From Dehalococcoidia bacterium (GTDB lineage: Bacteria; Chloroflexota; Dehalococcoidia; UBA2979), in the NCBI GenBank assembly GCA_030745285.1, contig JASLOV010000040.1:1-8258 (forward strand): a DNA stretch of 8,258 nt, in the 5' to 3' direction. Below, in pieces: positions 6,232 through 8,258 of this stretch; position 1 is the first letter of the stretch, and each line of letters begins with the position of its first letter. The notes below the pieces were generated by a model, which saw nothing but the letters and a program-made list of their open reading frames with translations, made no database searches and was not told the DNA's origin. Both the position numbers and the translations under genes were made by a program.

Positions 6232-7032
6232 TCAGTCGCTGAGGATGCGGTCCTCCAGGTCGAGCGCTCGGGCAAGGTAGATCAGTTCCTCCTCGCGCCA
6301 GGGCAAGGGGGCGGGTTCCTGGATCATCCGGCTGTCACTCAGCTCCTCAACCACCGCCTCGTCGCCCTCGAAGGGCTGGCCGTACTTCATCTCGAAGAAC
6401 ATCTCCTCGAACGGGGGCTTGGGGGTCTGACCGCCGGCCTCCCACGACTCGGCCGGGTAGCCCACGGCCTGGAGGCAGACCGGGACGGCGGACTCCGGGA
6501 GGTCCAGCAACTTCGCCGCGCGCTCAATCGCCGGGCCGCTCATCAGGCACGAGCCCAGGCCCTCGTCGTAGGCGACAAGGGTGGCCTGGGCGATCGCCTG
6601 CCCCACGTCCATGTAGGCGAACGGGGCGAGCCCCATCGCCGCCCCGGCGGCCATGAAGCCGGGCCGCAGGCGCTCGTTGATCTCCGCCTTCGTCGCCTCC
6701 ACGTTGGTGCCGATGCGCCGAACGTCGGCCAGCCCGAGCACGCTCTCGATCCAGCGGGCGCCCTCGTAGACGCCGGGCTCGTTGTACCAGAGCAGGAAGC
6801 AGGGCGCGGTCTGCATCTGCTGGTAGCCGATGGGGGGCGTGATCGCCTTGATCAGCTCGTCCGACGCCTGGTCGCGCCAGATCACGATGGCGCGGACGTT
6901 CATCACGTTGCCGGCGCACGATGACCGGCGGGCTGCCTCCAGCATCTTCTGAATCTTCTCCCGTTCAACCTCGCGAAACGGGATGAAGAAGCGGATCGTC
7001 CGCCGCCGCCCGATCACTTCCTTCAGTTCCAC
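6232..7032 (-). CDS. Nitroreductase family protein with C-terminal extension
   Basis: The 266-residue product belongs to the FMN-dependent nitroreductase superfamily, cytosolic and usually dimeric, using NAD(P)H to reduce nitro groups, quinones or other electrophiles. Visible: the FMN-phosphate-binding GRRRTIRFF at residues 8-16, AARRSSCAGNVMN (33-45), the GQAIAQATLVAYDEGLGSCLMSG helix-turn (144-166), and PVCLQAVGYPAE (184-195), close to the usual end of the fold. About 60 residues beyond this (205-266) are acidic and aromatic and exceed the common 200-residue core. The start codon is GTG at 7032-7030, supported by AGGAAGAGG (plus-strand 7039-7047) six bases upstream. It lies between a CoA-transferase and an acyl-CoA dehydrogenase, suggesting a role in CoA-ester or aromatic redox chemistry. 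The true substrate is unknown. Confidence 0.9.
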   Translation of the reverse strand: MELKEVIGRRRTIRFFIPFREVEREKIQKMLEAARRSSCAGNVMNVRAIVIWRDQASDELIKAITPPIGYQQMQTAPCFLLWYNEPGVYEGARWIESVLGLADVRRIGTNVEATKAEINERLRPGFMAAGAAMGLAPFAYMDVGQAIAQATLVAYDEGLGSCLMSGPAIERAAKLLDLPESAVPVCLQAVGYPAESWEAGGQTPKPPFEEMFFEMKYGQPFEGDEAVVEELSDSRMIQEPAPLPWREEELIYLARALDLEDRILSD

Positions 7033-7079
7033 TTCGCACCTCTTCCTGGTGAGCTGGCTGTCGGTTGATGCACGGCCGA

Positions 7080-7109
7080 AACCTACACTCCGGCTCTCGC
7101 TTCTGTCAG
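7080..7109 (-). promoter_or_regulatory. Weak candidate promoter upstream of the nitroreductase gene
   Basis: On the minus strand, CTGACA (plus 7104-7109, five of six matches to TTGACA) is followed after 18 bases by TAGGTT (plus 7080-7085, three of six matches to TATAAT). It lies in the 150-base gap between the CoA-transferase stop and the nitroreductase start, where a separate promoter is plausible. The -10 match is poor. Confidence 0.2.
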
Positions 7110-7154
7110 ATGCCGGAAGTCCCTGACTCGACCGCGACGGCTGCCCCGGCGGCT

Positions 7155-7171
7155 CTGCGGCTTCTCCGCGG
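7155..7171 (-). other. Short hairpin after the CoA-transferase gene
   Basis: A six-pair stem with one G-T pair and a five-base loop (plus-strand 7155-7160 with 7166-7171) lies 12 bases after the CoA-transferase stop on the minus strand. No T-run follows it, so it is at best a weak or factor-dependent end point. Confidence 0.2.
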
Positions 7172-7182
7172 CTACTCGCCCG

Positions 7183-8258
7183 TTACTCGGCTGCCGCTGG
7201 CTCGACGCCGATCACGCCTGCCTCGATGAAGCCGCGCACCTCGTCCGCGCTGAACCCGGCCGCCGCGAGGATGTGCTCGCTGTGCTCGCCCGGCTTCGCC
7301 GCGCCGCGCTCCGCCCCGCCGGGCGTGCGCGAGTGCTTCACCGGCGTGTTCGAGACTTTCAGCGTGCCCCCGGTCCACGTCGGCAGCTCCACGATCATGT
7401 TGCGGTCGTTGACCTGCAGGTCGGCCGCCATCTCCGCGATGTTGTTGAGTGGCCCGACCAGGAAGTGCTCGCTCAGTTCGTCGAGCCACTCTGCCTGCGT
7501 CCGCATTCGCGTCGCCGCGAACATCAGCGGCTCGAGCTCGGCGTAGTTCCGGGTCCGCAGCACGTTCTCGGAGAAGCGCTCGTCCACGGCCAGTTCGTCC
7601 GCTCCGATCATCCCGCAGAACAGCTGCCAGTTGCGGTCGCGCACCCCTGCCACCACGAACCACCCGTCGCTCGCCGGAAAGGCCTGGTGCGGCGTGCTCA
7701 GGGGGTGCCGCAGCCCCGCCCGCGGCTGCACCTCGCCGGTGCCGAAGTAGCGCACGACCGGGTTCTCCATCAGCGCTACCTGGCTGTCCAGCATGGCGAC
7801 ATCTACCTGCTGCCCCAGGCCGCTGGTCTGCCGCTCGACCAGCGCGGAGAGCACCCCGATCGCCGTGAACATGCCGGCCGCCATGTCCCCGATCGAGTAG
7901 CCGGCCCGCGACGGCAGCGGGTCGGAGGCGTGCCCCGTCGTCGACATCAGCCCGCCCATCCCCTGCACGATGATGTCCACCGCGCCGCGCTCGCGGTACG
8001 GGCCAGTCTGACCGAAGCCGGAGGTGGAGGCGTAGATCAGCTCCGGGTTGACGGCGCTCAGCGCCTCATAGCCGAAGCCCAGCCGCTCCATCGTCCCCGG
8101 CGAGAAGTTCTCCGTCACCACGTCGGCTTGCCGCACCAGCCGGTGCACGATCTCCGTCGCCTCCGGCGCCTTGAGGTCCAGCATCAGGCTCTTCTTCCCC
8201 CGGTTGACGGAAAAGAAGTAGGTGCTGACGTCGTGCACGTGAGGTCCGCCGCCGCGGC
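7183..8258 (-). CDS. CaiB/BaiF family CoA-transferase (5' end outside window)
   Basis: The frame stays open to the window edge. A GTG at 8238 exists, but the codons before it (RGGGPH) continue a typical family sequence, and the first 60-80 residues (usually including the 'DLTRVLAGP' motif) are missing, so the true start lies beyond 8258. About 357 residues are visible. Family marks, numbered from the GTG at 8238: SVNRGKKSLMLDLK (10-23), ENFSPGTMERLG (43-54), SGFGQTGPYRERGAVD (73-88), and GQQVDVAMLDS (142-152), with the catalytic Asp at 146. The tail has the usual PGEHSEHIL segment. It would transfer CoA between carboxylates, a common step in activating acids for oxidation. It is not the same gene as the truncated one at the other edge: in aligned regions the two differ clearly. 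The donor and acceptor are unknown. Confidence 0.93.
   Translation of the reverse strand, partial: RGGGPHVHDVSTYFFSVNRGKKSLMLDLKAPEATEIVHRLVRQADVVTENFSPGTMERLGFGYEALSAVNPELIYASTSGFGQTGPYRERGAVDIIVQGMGGLMSTTGHASDPLPSRAGYSIGDMAAGMFTAIGVLSALVERQTSGLGQQVDVAMLDSQVALMENPVVRYFGTGEVQPRAGLRHPLSTPHQAFPASDGWFVVAGVRDRNWQLFCGMIGADELAVDERFSENVLRTRNYAELEPLMFAATRMRTQAEWLDELSEHFLVGPLNNIAEMAADLQVNDRNMIVELPTWTGGTLKVSNTPVKHSRTPGGAERGAAKPGEHSEHILAAAGFSADEVRGFIEAGVIGVEPAAAE

Noticed and set aside
6231..6243. Perfect five-base hairpin CTCAG-TCG-CTGAG over the nitroreductase stop
   Set aside because: It is short, has no T-run, and part of it is coding. It is likely chance and would not stop transcription into the dehydrogenase gene.
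4583..6280. A 565-codon open frame on the plus strand
   Set aside because: It covers the end of the ThDP gene in another frame and runs antisense to the acyl-CoA dehydrogenase. Composition is Arg/Gly/Ala-rich with no motif, so it is a shadow.
6049..6924. Plus-strand open frame opposite the nitroreductase gene
   Set aside because: It is a composition shadow of the nitroreductase and dehydrogenase genes, rich in Arg, Gly and Leu with no motif.
1..8258. Oxalate degradation by CoA-transferase plus oxalyl-CoA decarboxylase
   Set aside because: The ThDP enzyme lacks the usual Glu and the family's normal N-terminal loop. The other genes (acyl-CoA dehydrogenase, nitroreductase) do not fit that pathway.

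Overview
The window is GC-rich chromosomal DNA from a bacterium. G and C dominate third codon positions, and Shine-Dalgarno sites of the AGGAG type precede most starts. Two CaiB/BaiF-type CoA-transferases, an acyl-CoA dehydrogenase, a nitroreductase, an aldo/keto reductase and a divergent ThDP enzyme suggest an uncultured Chloroflexota (Dehalococcoidia/SAR202-like) or a high-GC actinobacterium. This is inference from gene content and remembered family patterns, not a search. I see no RNA genes, CRISPR array, insertion sequence, phage gene or toxin-antitoxin pair.

Plus strand, 1-4958: the 3' part of a CoA-transferase/racemase-like gene (1-609) is followed by a complete YajO-like aldo/keto reductase (725-1756). 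Next comes a lipoprotein locus (1891-3158) that reads as one interrupted gene. It has an in-frame TGA at 2401-2403 inside a domain that appears continuous. Near its 3' end the reading frame shifts, so a plausible C-terminus lies beyond the annotated stop, up to the TAG at 3156-3158. A 557-residue ThDP-dependent enzyme (3285-4958) follows.

Minus strand, 8258-4955: a CoA-transferase whose 5' end lies outside the window (8258-7183), a nitroreductase-family flavoprotein starting with GTG (7032-6232), and an acyl-CoA dehydrogenase (6193-4955) lie head to tail. The last two are 38 bases apart and are probably co-transcribed. The plus and minus gene sets converge at 4955-4958, where the tetranucleotide CTAG supplies the stop codons of both strands.

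Together the genes suggest CoA-thioester metabolism: acyl groups loaded onto CoA or isomerised by the CoA-transferases and oxidised by the dehydrogenase, with redox enzymes alongside. No specific substrate can be named. The observations most worth a second look are the doubly interrupted lipoprotein gene and the Glu-to-Asp changes at the expected catalytic positions of both the ThDP enzyme and the acyl-CoA dehydrogenase. I found no clear evidence of a wholly new multi-gene system.
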